Source: DATILI01 sp035476635 (GTDB taxonomy: Bacteria > Pseudomonadota > Gammaproteobacteria > Burkholderiales > Burkholderiaceae_C). Taken from it: DNA of 6,832 bases. The stretch spans positions 1-6,832 of the forward strand of contig DATILI010000147.1 of assembly GCA_035476635.1 (NCBI GenBank). Direction: 5' to 3'. A program made the translations under genes and the position numbers. Below are positions 1-5,984 of this stretch, piece by piece; the stretch's first letter is position 1; every line of letters begins with the position of its first letter. A model generated the notes under the pieces. The model was not told where the DNA came from. It worked only from the letters and a program-made list of their open reading frames with translations, and made no database searches.

Positions 1-875
1 GTGGGGTGCGATTCCGACCAGCGCTCCAGCGCGGCCAGGCTCTTCCACCAGCTCATGCCAAAGCTTTTGTCGAGCGCAGCGCCGCCGACATCGACCACGC
101 GCATGTAGCGGTTGGCAAAGCAGCCGATCGCGCGCCCCTCGTCGCGAAGAAAGTCCATGCCTTCGCGCAGCACCGGCTCGACGTCGTGCTGGTACATGTG
201 GCGCTCATCGTGACCGGTGTCGCCCCAGTCCTGGCCGGAGCGGATCAGGCACAGGTTGCCTTGCGGCACTACGCGGCGGCGCGCGCCATCGGTGACGATG
301 CGCGGAACCCCCTCGGGCGCCATTTCGTCGGTCTGCGACAAGGGGATGCGGTCCCGCGCACCGCCCCAATAGGCATGCTCCTGCACCATGTCGCTCATGC
401 CCTCGGCCAGAACGGCGATGCCTTCGGCGCGGTCGTTGGCGGAGAACAATGTTTCATAGCGCTCGACCGCCGGCCGCAGCACCTCGACGAAATAGCCCAA
501 AGGTTCCTGCGTGCGGGCATCGTCGGTCCACGCGCGCCCGTGCGTTGCAAACCAGACATCGAAGGTTTGCGGCAGGTCCCAATAGGCGATCGAGATCACA
601 TTGGTAAAACCGGCTTCATCGGTGTAGGCAGCGCGGTCCCAGTGGCCAGGCGCGTCCTCTGCTGCGAAGGCAGCCTCGATGCGCCGCAAAGCCTCGTTTG
701 CGGCCGGCGGCGCCTCTTCTCCTTGGTACTGCAGCCCAAAGTAGGCCATGACCACGCGCTTGACGCCAGGTTTGTGCCGCGCCACGAAGGACGGGTAGGG
801 AGGCGCATAGTCGCCCGGGATGCGCCTTGTGCGCGTACGCTCGGTACGCAGGTGTTCAGGGATGGCCGATTCCAC
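1..875 (-). CDS. oxdA: Heme-dependent aldoxime dehydratase, OxdA family, 3' end outside window
   Basis: Predicted cytoplasmic heme lyase that dehydrates an aldoxime to the nitrile, the first step of the aldoxime-nitrile pathway. My translation of the minus strand gives 291 complete codons. It begins ESAIPEHLRTERT, very like the start of Pseudomonas chlororaphis OxdA as I remember it, which supports the GTG start at 875. Matching blocks include YFGLQYQGE (45-53), YWGGARDRIPLSQTD (169-183), LIRSGQDW (210-217), GMDFLRDEGRAIGC (239-252) and LERWSESHP (283-291). The active-site Arg and Ser (Arg178 and Ser219 in OxdA) correspond to R176 and S213 here. The window ends two codons before the expected heme-ligand His (OxdA His299) and before the distal catalytic His (OxdA His320), so neither can be checked. 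About 60 residues should be missing. It follows the nitrilase by 11 bp, so the two are probably co-transcribed. The family call is strong; substrate range (arylaliphatic or aliphatic) is not readable from sequence. Confidence 0.93.
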   Translation of the reverse strand, partial: MESAIPEHLRTERTRTRRIPGDYAPPYPSFVARHKPGVKRVVMAYFGLQYQGEEAPPAANEALRRIEAAFAAEDAPGHWDRAAYTDEAGFTNVISIAYWDLPQTFDVWFATHGRAWTDDARTQEPLGYFVEVLRPAVERYETLFSANDRAEGIAVLAEGMSDMVQEHAYWGGARDRIPLSQTDEMAPEGVPRIVTDGARRRVVPQGNLCLIRSGQDWGDTGHDERHMYQHDVEPVLREGMDFLRDEGRAIGCFANRYMRVVDVGGAALDKSFGMSWWKSLAALERWSESHP

Positions 876-881
876 GGTGCG

Positions 882-887
882 CTCCTT
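882..887 (-). promoter_or_regulatory. Ribosome binding site of the aldoxime dehydratase
   Basis: Read on the minus strand, AAGGAG lies 6 nt before the GTG start at 875. Its first A is also the last base of the nitrilase TGA stop (889-887). This strong site supports the GTG start and suggests translational coupling to the nitrilase. Confidence 0.85.
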
Positions 888-1951
888 CAGGCCGCCTGGC
901 GGCCGGGCGAGTCCAGCGTTGCCAGCACGTCGCTGCGCGAGACGGCAAGCGGCGCCTCGTCATCGGCCGCGCGGCCCAGCTCCTGCCCACGCGGCTTTGC
1001 GAGCACGACGCGGTCGCCGGGCGTCTTGTCCAGCAGCAGGCGCGTCACATCGGGCCGCGCATAGTGGCCGGCCGGATCGGCTGCAGCCTTGGCCAGCGAG
1101 ATCATGCCGAGGTCCAGGTCGGCGTAGACCAGGCCTTCGGCGGTTTCGGCCAGCGGCGCATGCATCAGCTGCCCGTCGGGCGCGTAGATGCGCGCGAAGC
1201 CGCCGCCTTCCAACAGCAACTGCTTCTTGCCCTCGTCGGTGCAAAGCATCTTTACCATCTCCGGGGAGACGGTTGCGCAGGGCGCGATCACGAAGCACTG
1301 GCCTTCCACCGCATAGACCTGGCTGGCCGCATTGTTGACCTCGGCGCCCAGCGCATGCGCGCCACCGCGGTAGAGCGAAAAACTGGGCCAGGCCGCGATA
1401 TGAACCTGCTCGTCCTGCGCGTACATCGCGTACTTGGACAGCGGCTGCAGATGCTCCCAGCAACACAGCGCACCGACGCGGCCCAGCGGCGTATCGAACA
1501 CGCTCAAGTCGCTGCCGTCGCCTTCGCCGAACATGGTGCGCTCCACATGCGTGGGCTTGAGCTTGCGCCGCATCGCGATCGTTTCTCCATCTGCGCCGAT
1601 GAGCCACTGGCCCATGTACAGGCTGCCCTTGTACTTTTCGCTCAGGCCCATGGCGACCATGATGCGATGGTCTTTCGCGGCCTTGGCAATGCGCGCCGCC
1701 TGGGGGCTGCCATAGACCAAGGAGTGGTCGTGATAGCGCTGGATGAACTGCATGCCCCAGGCCGGCGAATCGAGCCAGATGAACCAGGGGTAGCCCGGCA
1801 GCCAGGTTTCAGGAAACGCGATCAACTGCGCGCCTTCGCCGGCAGCTTGCTTGATCAGGCCGATGGCCTTGTCGATGGAAGCGTCGAGGTCGAGAAACAC
1901 GGGTGCGGCCTGCACTGCGGCTGCGCGGAACTTGGGATGCGGCGTGGGCAT
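887..1951 (-). CDS. Nitrilase, arylacetonitrilase type
   Basis: Carbon-nitrogen hydrolase of 354 aa that should hydrolyse a nitrile to the carboxylic acid and ammonia (EC 3.5.5.1/3.5.5.5), using the nitrile made by the dehydratase downstream. The catalytic triad is complete: E48 in FPETWLPGYPWF, K132 in RRKLKPTHVER and C164 in GALCCWEHLQPLSKYA. E137 in HVERTMFGEG matches the additional conserved Glu. The blocks AAWPSFSLY (186-194) and YAVEGQCFVIAP (213-224) resemble the Alcaligenes faecalis arylacetonitrilase as I remember it, and length is normal for the family. The frame is open upstream to a possible start at 2062, but ATG 1951 is preferred: it has AGGAG 6 nt upstream, and FRAAAVQAAPVFLD, the usual family start, follows at residue 8. 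Activity in the cytoplasm, usually as oligomers or spirals, is family knowledge. The family call is very secure; preference for arylacetonitriles is inferred. Confidence 0.95.
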   Translation of the reverse strand: MPTPHPKFRAAAVQAAPVFLDLDASIDKAIGLIKQAAGEGAQLIAFPETWLPGYPWFIWLDSPAWGMQFIQRYHDHSLVYGSPQAARIAKAAKDHRIMVAMGLSEKYKGSLYMGQWLIGADGETIAMRRKLKPTHVERTMFGEGDGSDLSVFDTPLGRVGALCCWEHLQPLSKYAMYAQDEQVHIAAWPSFSLYRGGAHALGAEVNNAASQVYAVEGQCFVIAPCATVSPEMVKMLCTDEGKKQLLLEGGGFARIYAPDGQLMHAPLAETAEGLVYADLDLGMISLAKAAADPAGHYARPDVTRLLLDKTPGDRVVLAKPRGQELGRAADDEAPLAVSRSDVLATLDSPGRQAA

Positions 1952-1957
1952 GAAATA

Positions 1958-1962
1958 CTCCT
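1958..1962 (-). promoter_or_regulatory. Ribosome binding site of the nitrilase
   Basis: AGGAG on the minus strand, 6 nt before ATG 1951. It decides the start against the longer frame that opens at 2062. Confidence 0.85.
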
Positions 1963-2039
1963 GTTTGGCAATAGGTACGAGAGATTTCAGTCTAGGCAGT
2001 GCAGGCATTCGTGGCTTGCCCCGGCGACGCGCCCCTCTT

Positions 2040-2098
2040 GACCCGGTGGCTTGACTCGGCAAGGCAGCGCTTTTGACTCAGAAACGCAAGACCCGGTG
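2040..2098 (+). repeat. Direct repeat of GACCCGGTG, 50 bp apart
   Basis: The same nonamer occurs at 2040-2048 and 2090-2098. The first copy overlaps the first TTGACCC heptamer and the second runs into the inverted repeat at 2096-2112. It may be part of a composite operator; no function is shown. Confidence 0.4.
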
Positions 2099-2112
2099 CC
2101 AGCCCCTGGCAC
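2096..2112. repeat. Perfect inverted repeat, 7-bp arms with 3-bp centre
   Basis: GTGCCAG, CCC, CTGGCAC. It lies 63 bp before the preferred regulator start. No T-run follows on either strand, so it is not a standard terminator. It could be an operator for a dimeric protein, or a leader hairpin if the regulator transcript starts upstream of it. Confidence 0.45.
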
Positions 2113-2174
2113 GCGCAAACCGTCTGGCGGCGCGCCTTGACCCATGGGGCATGACGGCGCTACGCTTCAGGGCG

Positions 2175-3170
2175 ATGTCCAAACTGTTCTCCACCACCCA
2201 GGTCCAGCCACGCGAGCGCTTGTCGTACTGGGTGGACGCGGTTTGCGACACCTATGTGCAGCTCGATTGCGACGCGCCGGACAGCAGCACGTTCAATGGC
2301 GAGATCCAGCTCGACACGCTGGCCACGCTCGGGCTGTCACGCGTGACGGCAAGCGCCCAGCGCGTATGCCGCACGCCGGCCAAGATCGCGCGCGCCACGG
2401 AAGACTACTTTCTCGTGAGCATCCAGACAGCCGGAACGGGCGTGGTCCTGCAAGACGGGCGCAGCGCCGTATTGCGCCCGGGCGACTTTGCGCTGTATGA
2501 CAGCACCCGGCCCTACGAACTGGTGTTCGACGGCGACTTTCAGCAGTACGTGCTGCGCCTGCCGGGCCCGACGCTGCGTTCGCAACTGAGCGACACCGAA
2601 GCGCTGACGGCGCGCCACGTGTCGGGCACGCGCGGCGCCGGCCACTTGATGATCGACATGATCCGTTCGCTGGCCAACGGCATCGACACCCTGGAGCCGG
2701 CCTCGGCAGCCGCCGTGGCGCAGAGTGTGGAACACATTCTTGTGGCGGGCCTGCGCTCGCTGCCAGGCGCCGCCTCGCGCCCGGTGTCCAATCTCACGGC
2801 CTTGCACCGCGACCAGGTCAAGGCCTTCGTGCACGAGAACCTGCGCGATCCGCTCTTGAGCGTGGCGCAGATCGCCACCCATCTGCGCACTTCCGCCAGC
2901 ACGGTGCACCGCGTGTTTGCGGGGGAGCCCTGCTCCATCACGGACTGGATCTGGGCACAGCGGCTGGACAACGTGAAGCGGGATCTGTGCGATCCGGCGC
3001 TGGCCTCGCGCAGCGTCAGCGCGCTGGCATTCAAATGGGGTTTCAACGACGCGGCCCATTTCAGCCGCGCGTTTCGTGCGCGCTTTGGCTGCACCGCGCG
3101 CGATCTCCGGGCCGAACACCAAGCCGAACACCGGCCCGATGCCGACGCAGGCCGGCGTCTTACAGCTTGA
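2175..3170 (+). CDS. AraC-family transcriptional regulator, probable activator of the nitrilase-dehydratase genes
   Basis: Protein of 331 aa. Residues 1 to about 200 form the AraC-binding-like sensor domain of the FeaR/NitR type, with RERLSYWVDAVC (13-24), DYFLVSIQTAGTG (77-89) and LRPGDFALYDSTRPYEL (100-116). The C-terminus carries two helix-turn-helix units: LSVAQIATHLRTSASTVHRVF (about 228-248) and the AraC signature around SALAFKWGFNDAAHFSRAFR (282-301). The gene is divergent from the nitrilase; regulators of this type commonly activate neighbouring nitrilase or aldoxime genes in response to substrate, so that role is inferred. The start is uncertain: the frame is open from TTG 2073, with ATGs at 2151 and 2175 and no well-spaced ribosome binding site. 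ATG 2175 is preferred because MSKLFSTTQVQPRERL fits the usual N-terminus, while the residues before it are Arg-rich and look non-coding. Its last 11 bp overlap the convergent chemoreceptor gene. Confidence 0.9.
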   Translation: MSKLFSTTQVQPRERLSYWVDAVCDTYVQLDCDAPDSSTFNGEIQLDTLATLGLSRVTASAQRVCRTPAKIARATEDYFLVSIQTAGTGVVLQDGRSAVLRPGDFALYDSTRPYELVFDGDFQQYVLRLPGPTLRSQLSDTEALTARHVSGTRGAGHLMIDMIRSLANGIDTLEPASAAAVAQSVEHILVAGLRSLPGAASRPVSNLTALHRDQVKAFVHENLRDPLLSVAQIATHLRTSASTVHRVFAGEPCSITDWIWAQRLDNVKRDLCDPALASRSVSALAFKWGFNDAAHFSRAFRARFGCTARDLRAEHQAEHRPDADAGRRLTA

Positions 3171-4692
3171 ACTCGCCCACGGCCTGCTGCAGCTGAAGCG
3201 CCTGGGCCGAGAGCGCCGACGCCGCGGCCGCGGCTTCTTCCACCAGCGCGGCATTCTGCTGCGTTGCCGAATCCATATGCGCCACCGCCACGTTCACCTG
3301 CTCGATGCCCTCGCTTTGCTGCGCCGAAGCGATCGAGATTTCGCCCAGGATGCCGGTCACGCTTTTCACCGCTTCGACAATCTCGTGCATGGTCTCGCCC
3401 GCCTGGCCCACCAGTGAAGAGCCGCTTTGCACCTGCGTGACAGAGTCGTCGATCAGGCTCTTGATTTCCTTGGCCGCCTCGGCGCTGCGTTGCGCGAGGC
3501 TGCGCACCTCGCCGGCCACCACCGCAAAGCCGCGGCCCTGCTCGCCGGCGCGCGCCGCCTCGACGGCGGCATTGAGCGCAAGAATATTGGTCTGGAACGC
3601 GATGCCTTCGATCACGCCGATGATGTCCACGATCTTGCGGGAGCTGGAGCTGATCGCTTCCATGGTGGCCACCACTTCGCCGACCACCGCGCCGCCGCGC
3701 TCGGCAATCTCCGATGCACTGGTGGCCAGCCCGCTGGCCGAGCGCGCACGGTCCGCGTTCTGTTTGACGGTCGCGGTCAGCTCTTCCATGCTGGCTGCGG
3801 TTTCCTGCAGCGATGAAGCCTGCTGCTCGGTACGCTGCGACAAGTCGGAATTGCCGGCGGCAATCTGCTTGGAGGCCACGGTGATCGAATCGGTCGAGTC
3901 CTTGATGCGGGTCACGAGGTCGGTCAGGGTGTCTTCCATTTCCCCCATGGAGTTCAGCAGCCGGCCGAAATCGCCGCCACGTTCGGTCTCGAAATCCTGG
4001 CTCAGGTCGCCGGAGGCCACGGTCTCGGCGATCAGAAGCGCCTCGGCAAGCGGATCGGCAACACTGCGCGTGAGGCCGTAGGCAAAACCGGCGCCTGTGA
4101 CCAGCGCAACAAACCCCAGCCCGAGCATCAGGTTGCGGCTGGAACCGATGTCACGGTCAACACTTTCAGCACGCTGCTCCACCCGCTTCTGTTGAAAATC
4201 CGTCATGGCCTTGGCTTCGGCCTGGACTGCATCCAGCGCGGGCAGTGCTTCGCTCGCCGCAAGCTTGGCTGCCTCGTCCTTGTTGCCCTGCTCCACCGAC
4301 TTGGACACCTTGGCCAGGGCTGCCGCGTAGGCAGCGCGCGCCTGCCTGATCTTGGCGGCGAGCGCCTTTTCCTGCGCATCGGCCGTGTCCAGCATGTCCA
4401 GCGCCGTGCCCATGGCCTTGTCCGTTGCGTCGATGCGGCCCTGGATTCTGGCCGCCTGGTCCTTCTCGGCCAAGGCCAGCTCCAGCGTACCGCGCGCGTT
4501 CGCCTGCGCACCGGTACTGATGGAGGCTGCCGCCTGTGCCAGGGACCAGTCATTGCGCGCGGTTTGCCGGTTGGCGGCTCCCACGCTGGACAGGCGCATG
4601 ACCCCTACCGTCAGCAACGCAGCCATCAACAACAGCACGAGCCCGAAACCCGCGCCCATGCGCGTGCTCACCTTCCAGTTTGCGAATGACAT
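3160..4692 (-). CDS. Methyl-accepting chemotaxis protein with periplasmic four-helix-bundle sensor
   Basis: Inner-membrane chemoreceptor of 510 aa that would control the CheA kinase through CheW. A short cytoplasmic N-terminus is followed by TM1 (about 13-33), a periplasmic helical sensor of about 150 residues (34-186, 4HB_MCP type), TM2 (about 187-206), HAMP (about 207-260, with PLAEALLIAETVASGDLSQ) and the long coiled-coil signalling domain. The conserved hairpin tip is at about 362-394 (EGIAFQTNILALNAAVEAAR, then AGEQGRGFAVVAGEV). Likely methylation segments lie around 290-305 and 480-495. It ends VGEFKL and lacks a C-terminal NWETF-type pentapeptide, so methylation probably does not depend on tethered CheR at this receptor. 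ATG 4692 has AAGGTGG 8 nt upstream. The ligand is unknown; the helical sensor has no sequence signature that names one. Sensing a nitrile-pathway compound would be a guess from location. The 3' end overlaps the convergent regulator by 11 bp. Confidence 0.96.
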   Translation of the reverse strand: MSFANWKVSTRMGAGFGLVLLLMAALLTVGVMRLSSVGAANRQTARNDWSLAQAAASISTGAQANARGTLELALAEKDQAARIQGRIDATDKAMGTALDMLDTADAQEKALAAKIRQARAAYAAALAKVSKSVEQGNKDEAAKLAASEALPALDAVQAEAKAMTDFQQKRVEQRAESVDRDIGSSRNLMLGLGFVALVTGAGFAYGLTRSVADPLAEALLIAETVASGDLSQDFETERGGDFGRLLNSMGEMEDTLTDLVTRIKDSTDSITVASKQIAAGNSDLSQRTEQQASSLQETAASMEELTATVKQNADRARSASGLATSASEIAERGGAVVGEVVATMEAISSSSRKIVDIIGVIEGIAFQTNILALNAAVEAARAGEQGRGFAVVAGEVRSLAQRSAEAAKEIKSLIDDSVTQVQSGSSLVGQAGETMHEIVEAVKSVTGILGEISIASAQQSEGIEQVNVAVAHMDSATQQNAALVEEAAAAASALSAQALQLQQAVGEFKL

Positions 4693-4700
4693 TTGTTATT

Positions 4701-4707
4701 CCACCTT
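4701..4707 (-). promoter_or_regulatory. Ribosome binding site of the chemoreceptor
   Basis: AAGGTGG on the minus strand, 8 nt before ATG 4692. Confidence 0.7.
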
Positions 4708-4755
4708 GATTGATGTGTATGCGTAGGATCAGGCCAACGAGAGGAGCCGGCCCAC

Positions 4756-4783
4756 ATCATACGGGTCTGCCCATGCAGGTCCA
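4756..4783 (-). promoter_or_regulatory. Candidate sigma70 promoter of the chemoreceptor gene
   Basis: On the minus strand TGGACC (4783-4778, 4 of 6 matches to TTGACA) is 16 bp from TATGAT (4761-4756, 5 of 6 matches to TATAAT). The predicted leader would be roughly 55 nt. It lies just past the monooxygenase stop, so the chemoreceptor may be transcribed separately. I found no convincing FliA (sigma28) motif in the gap. Confidence 0.4.
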
Positions 4784-4786
4784 TTT

Positions 4787-5968
4787 TCATGCCCCCCCCG
4801 AACCACGATAGAGCCACGGAAGATCCAGCAGGCGCTCGCCCAGGAAGCGCAGCGAGAGGTTGCGGCCCAGGCGCAGCGGCCCCCGGGCATGGAAGATCTG
4901 GCCATTGCGCATGGCGCGGGCCTGCACACGGGCATTTCGCTGCCAGCGATTGAGCGCATAGCGGCGCAGCATCGCGAGAGGGTCCAGAACCTCCATGGTC
5001 AGTACGCGCTGCAGTTCGGCGGCATCTTCGATCGCCATGCCCGCCCCCTGCGCCAGATAGGGCCGCATGGGATGCGCCGCATCGCCCAAGAGCGCCACGC
5101 GCCCCTGGGCCTGCTCATGTGCGCCGCGCATCGGTGGCCGGTCGCACAGCACCCAGAGCCGCCAGCCCTCCGCCGCGTCGAGCAGATCGCGCAGGCGCGC
5201 GCAGGTACCAGCCATGGCCGCGCGCAAATCGGCGGCATGGGTCCCATGGTCCCAGCTGTCCAGGTCTGCGTCGATGTGGCCGTGCACGATGGCGACGATA
5301 TTGAGTTGCTCGCCGCCCCGCACGGGGTACTGCACCACATGCAGGCGGGGCCCGAGCCAGGCGGTGACCTGCTGGCTGCGCAGCGTCTCGGGCAAGCCGG
5401 ACTGCGGCAGCAGCGCCCGGTAGGCAAGATGGCCGGTTGGAGTGGGCAGACCGTCGCGCAACAGCCATTGGCGCACGGGGCTCCACAGGCCGTCGGCGCC
5501 GACCAGGATGTCTCCCTGCACCGCAGCGCCTGCCTCCCTGCATACAGTGACATCGTGCTCGGTCTGCGCAAACGCTTGCAGCGTGTGGCCCAGATTGAGG
5601 CTGACCTCGCCGCGCGCCCGCACCGCCGCTGCCAGCACCGCGTGCAGATCGGCGCGGTGCACCGTCGCATAGGGGGCACCATAGCGTTCGGCCAGGGCGC
5701 CCAGGCGCAGCCGCGCCAGCGTATTGCCGGAAATCGCGTCGCGCACCTCCAGCGCATCGGGGAACGAGGCCACCCCCGCCACCGCCTGGGACAAGCCCCA
5801 GCCGTGCAGGATACGCATCACGTTCGGCCCCATCTGGATGCCGGCGCCGATTTCGCTGAATGCCGGCGCACGCTCGAACAGGCGCACCTCCCAGCCCGCG
5901 CGCGCGCAGGCCAGCGCGGCCGCCAGCCCGCCGATGCCGCCTCCCGCAATCAGCGCCTGCCGGGTCAT
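4787..5968 (-). CDS. FAD-dependent aromatic monooxygenase, salicylate hydroxylase-like
   Basis: Class A flavoprotein monooxygenase of 393 aa that would use NAD(P)H and O2 to hydroxylate an aromatic acid or phenol. All three family motifs are present: the Rossmann GxGxxG (IAGGGIGGLAAALA, 7-20, with E32 after the second strand for FAD ribose), the DG motif (GDILVGADGLWSPVR, 152-166) and the GD motif (GRVALLGDAAHPMRPYLAQG, 289-308). HLAYRALLP (180-188) is typical of the salicylate hydroxylase, 3-hydroxybenzoate 6-hydroxylase and 6-hydroxynicotinate 3-monooxygenase group. The substrate cannot be chosen among these. Start 5968 is chosen because the Rossmann strand begins at residue 5; the frame upstream to 6205 is antisense-like, Arg/Ser-rich and overlaps the EAL gene. 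There is no clear ribosome binding site. The start lies 16 bp after the EAL stop, so translation may depend on coupling. A G8 run sits in its last codons. Confidence 0.93.
   Translation of the reverse strand: MTRQALIAGGGIGGLAAALACARAGWEVRLFERAPAFSEIGAGIQMGPNVMRILHGWGLSQAVAGVASFPDALEVRDAISGNTLARLRLGALAERYGAPYATVHRADLHAVLAAAVRARGEVSLNLGHTLQAFAQTEHDVTVCREAGAAVQGDILVGADGLWSPVRQWLLRDGLPTPTGHLAYRALLPQSGLPETLRSQQVTAWLGPRLHVVQYPVRGGEQLNIVAIVHGHIDADLDSWDHGTHAADLRAAMAGTCARLRDLLDAAEGWRLWVLCDRPPMRGAHEQAQGRVALLGDAAHPMRPYLAQGAGMAIEDAAELQRVLTMEVLDPLAMLRRYALNRWQRNARVQARAMRNGQIFHARGPLRLGRNLSLRFLGERLLDLPWLYRGSGGA
4792..4799 (-). repeat. G8 homopolymer in the last codons of the monooxygenase
   Basis: Eight consecutive C on the plus strand (G on the coding strand), just before the GCA TGA end. 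Loss of one G would replace the final Ala and stop with a tail of about 20 residues ending at 4729. Such runs are prone to slippage in replication and to sequencing error. Confidence 0.6.
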
Positions 5969-5984
5969 TGGAAAACGCTGGAAC

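Larger units (their letters stand above)
2038..2143 (+). repeat. Four direct TTGACYC heptamers, candidate AraC-type operator
   Basis: TTGACCC at 2038-2044, TTGACTC at 2051-2057, TTGACTC at 2073-2079 and TTGACCC at 2137-2143 all lie in the same orientation. The second and third copies extend to 12-mers identical at 10 positions (TTGACTCGGCAA and TTGACTCAGAAA), with starts 22 bp apart. That is about two helical turns, the usual arrangement of AraC-family half-sites. The first and second share 8 of 9 bases and start 13 bp apart. The repeats are seen directly; binding by the neighbouring regulator is inferred. Some copies could instead be -35 boxes, since TTGACT/TTGACC matches 5 of 6 consensus bases. 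Confidence 0.5.
1952..2174. promoter_or_regulatory. Divergent control region between nitrilase and AraC-family regulator
   Basis: This 223-bp gap should contain the promoters of the nitrilase-dehydratase pair (leftward) and of the regulator (rightward). Leftward, a TAGACT box (1994-1989) matches 4 of 6 bases of a -10 element. No good -35 lies 16-18 bp upstream of it, as often seen at activator-dependent promoters. Rightward, TTGACC (2137-2142) and a poor TACGCT (2161-2166) are 18 bp apart and would start a transcript almost at ATG 2175. Both promoter readings are weak guesses. The region also carries the repeats listed separately, which are the best operator candidates. Confidence 0.6.

Noticed and set aside
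6..1064. Plus-strand open frame of 352 codons over the dehydratase and nitrilase end
   Set aside because: It is antisense to the clear OxdA-family gene and has no family motifs.
827..2041. Long plus-strand open frame (404 codons) antisense to the nitrilase
   Set aside because: It mirrors the nitrilase in a GC-rich gene where antisense frames stay open by codon bias. It shows no recognisable domain, while the minus strand has a full catalytic triad and ribosome binding site.
3144..3159. Small hairpin (GACGC/GCGTC, 6-nt loop) just after the chemoreceptor stop as a terminator
   Set aside because: The stem is only 5 bp, no T-run follows on either strand, and it lies inside the regulator coding sequence.
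4715..4750. GGCCTGATC-like sequence as a FliA (sigma28) -10 element for the chemoreceptor
   Set aside because: The match to GCCGATAA is poor and no TAAA-type -35 is found at the right distance. TATGAT upstream is a better candidate.
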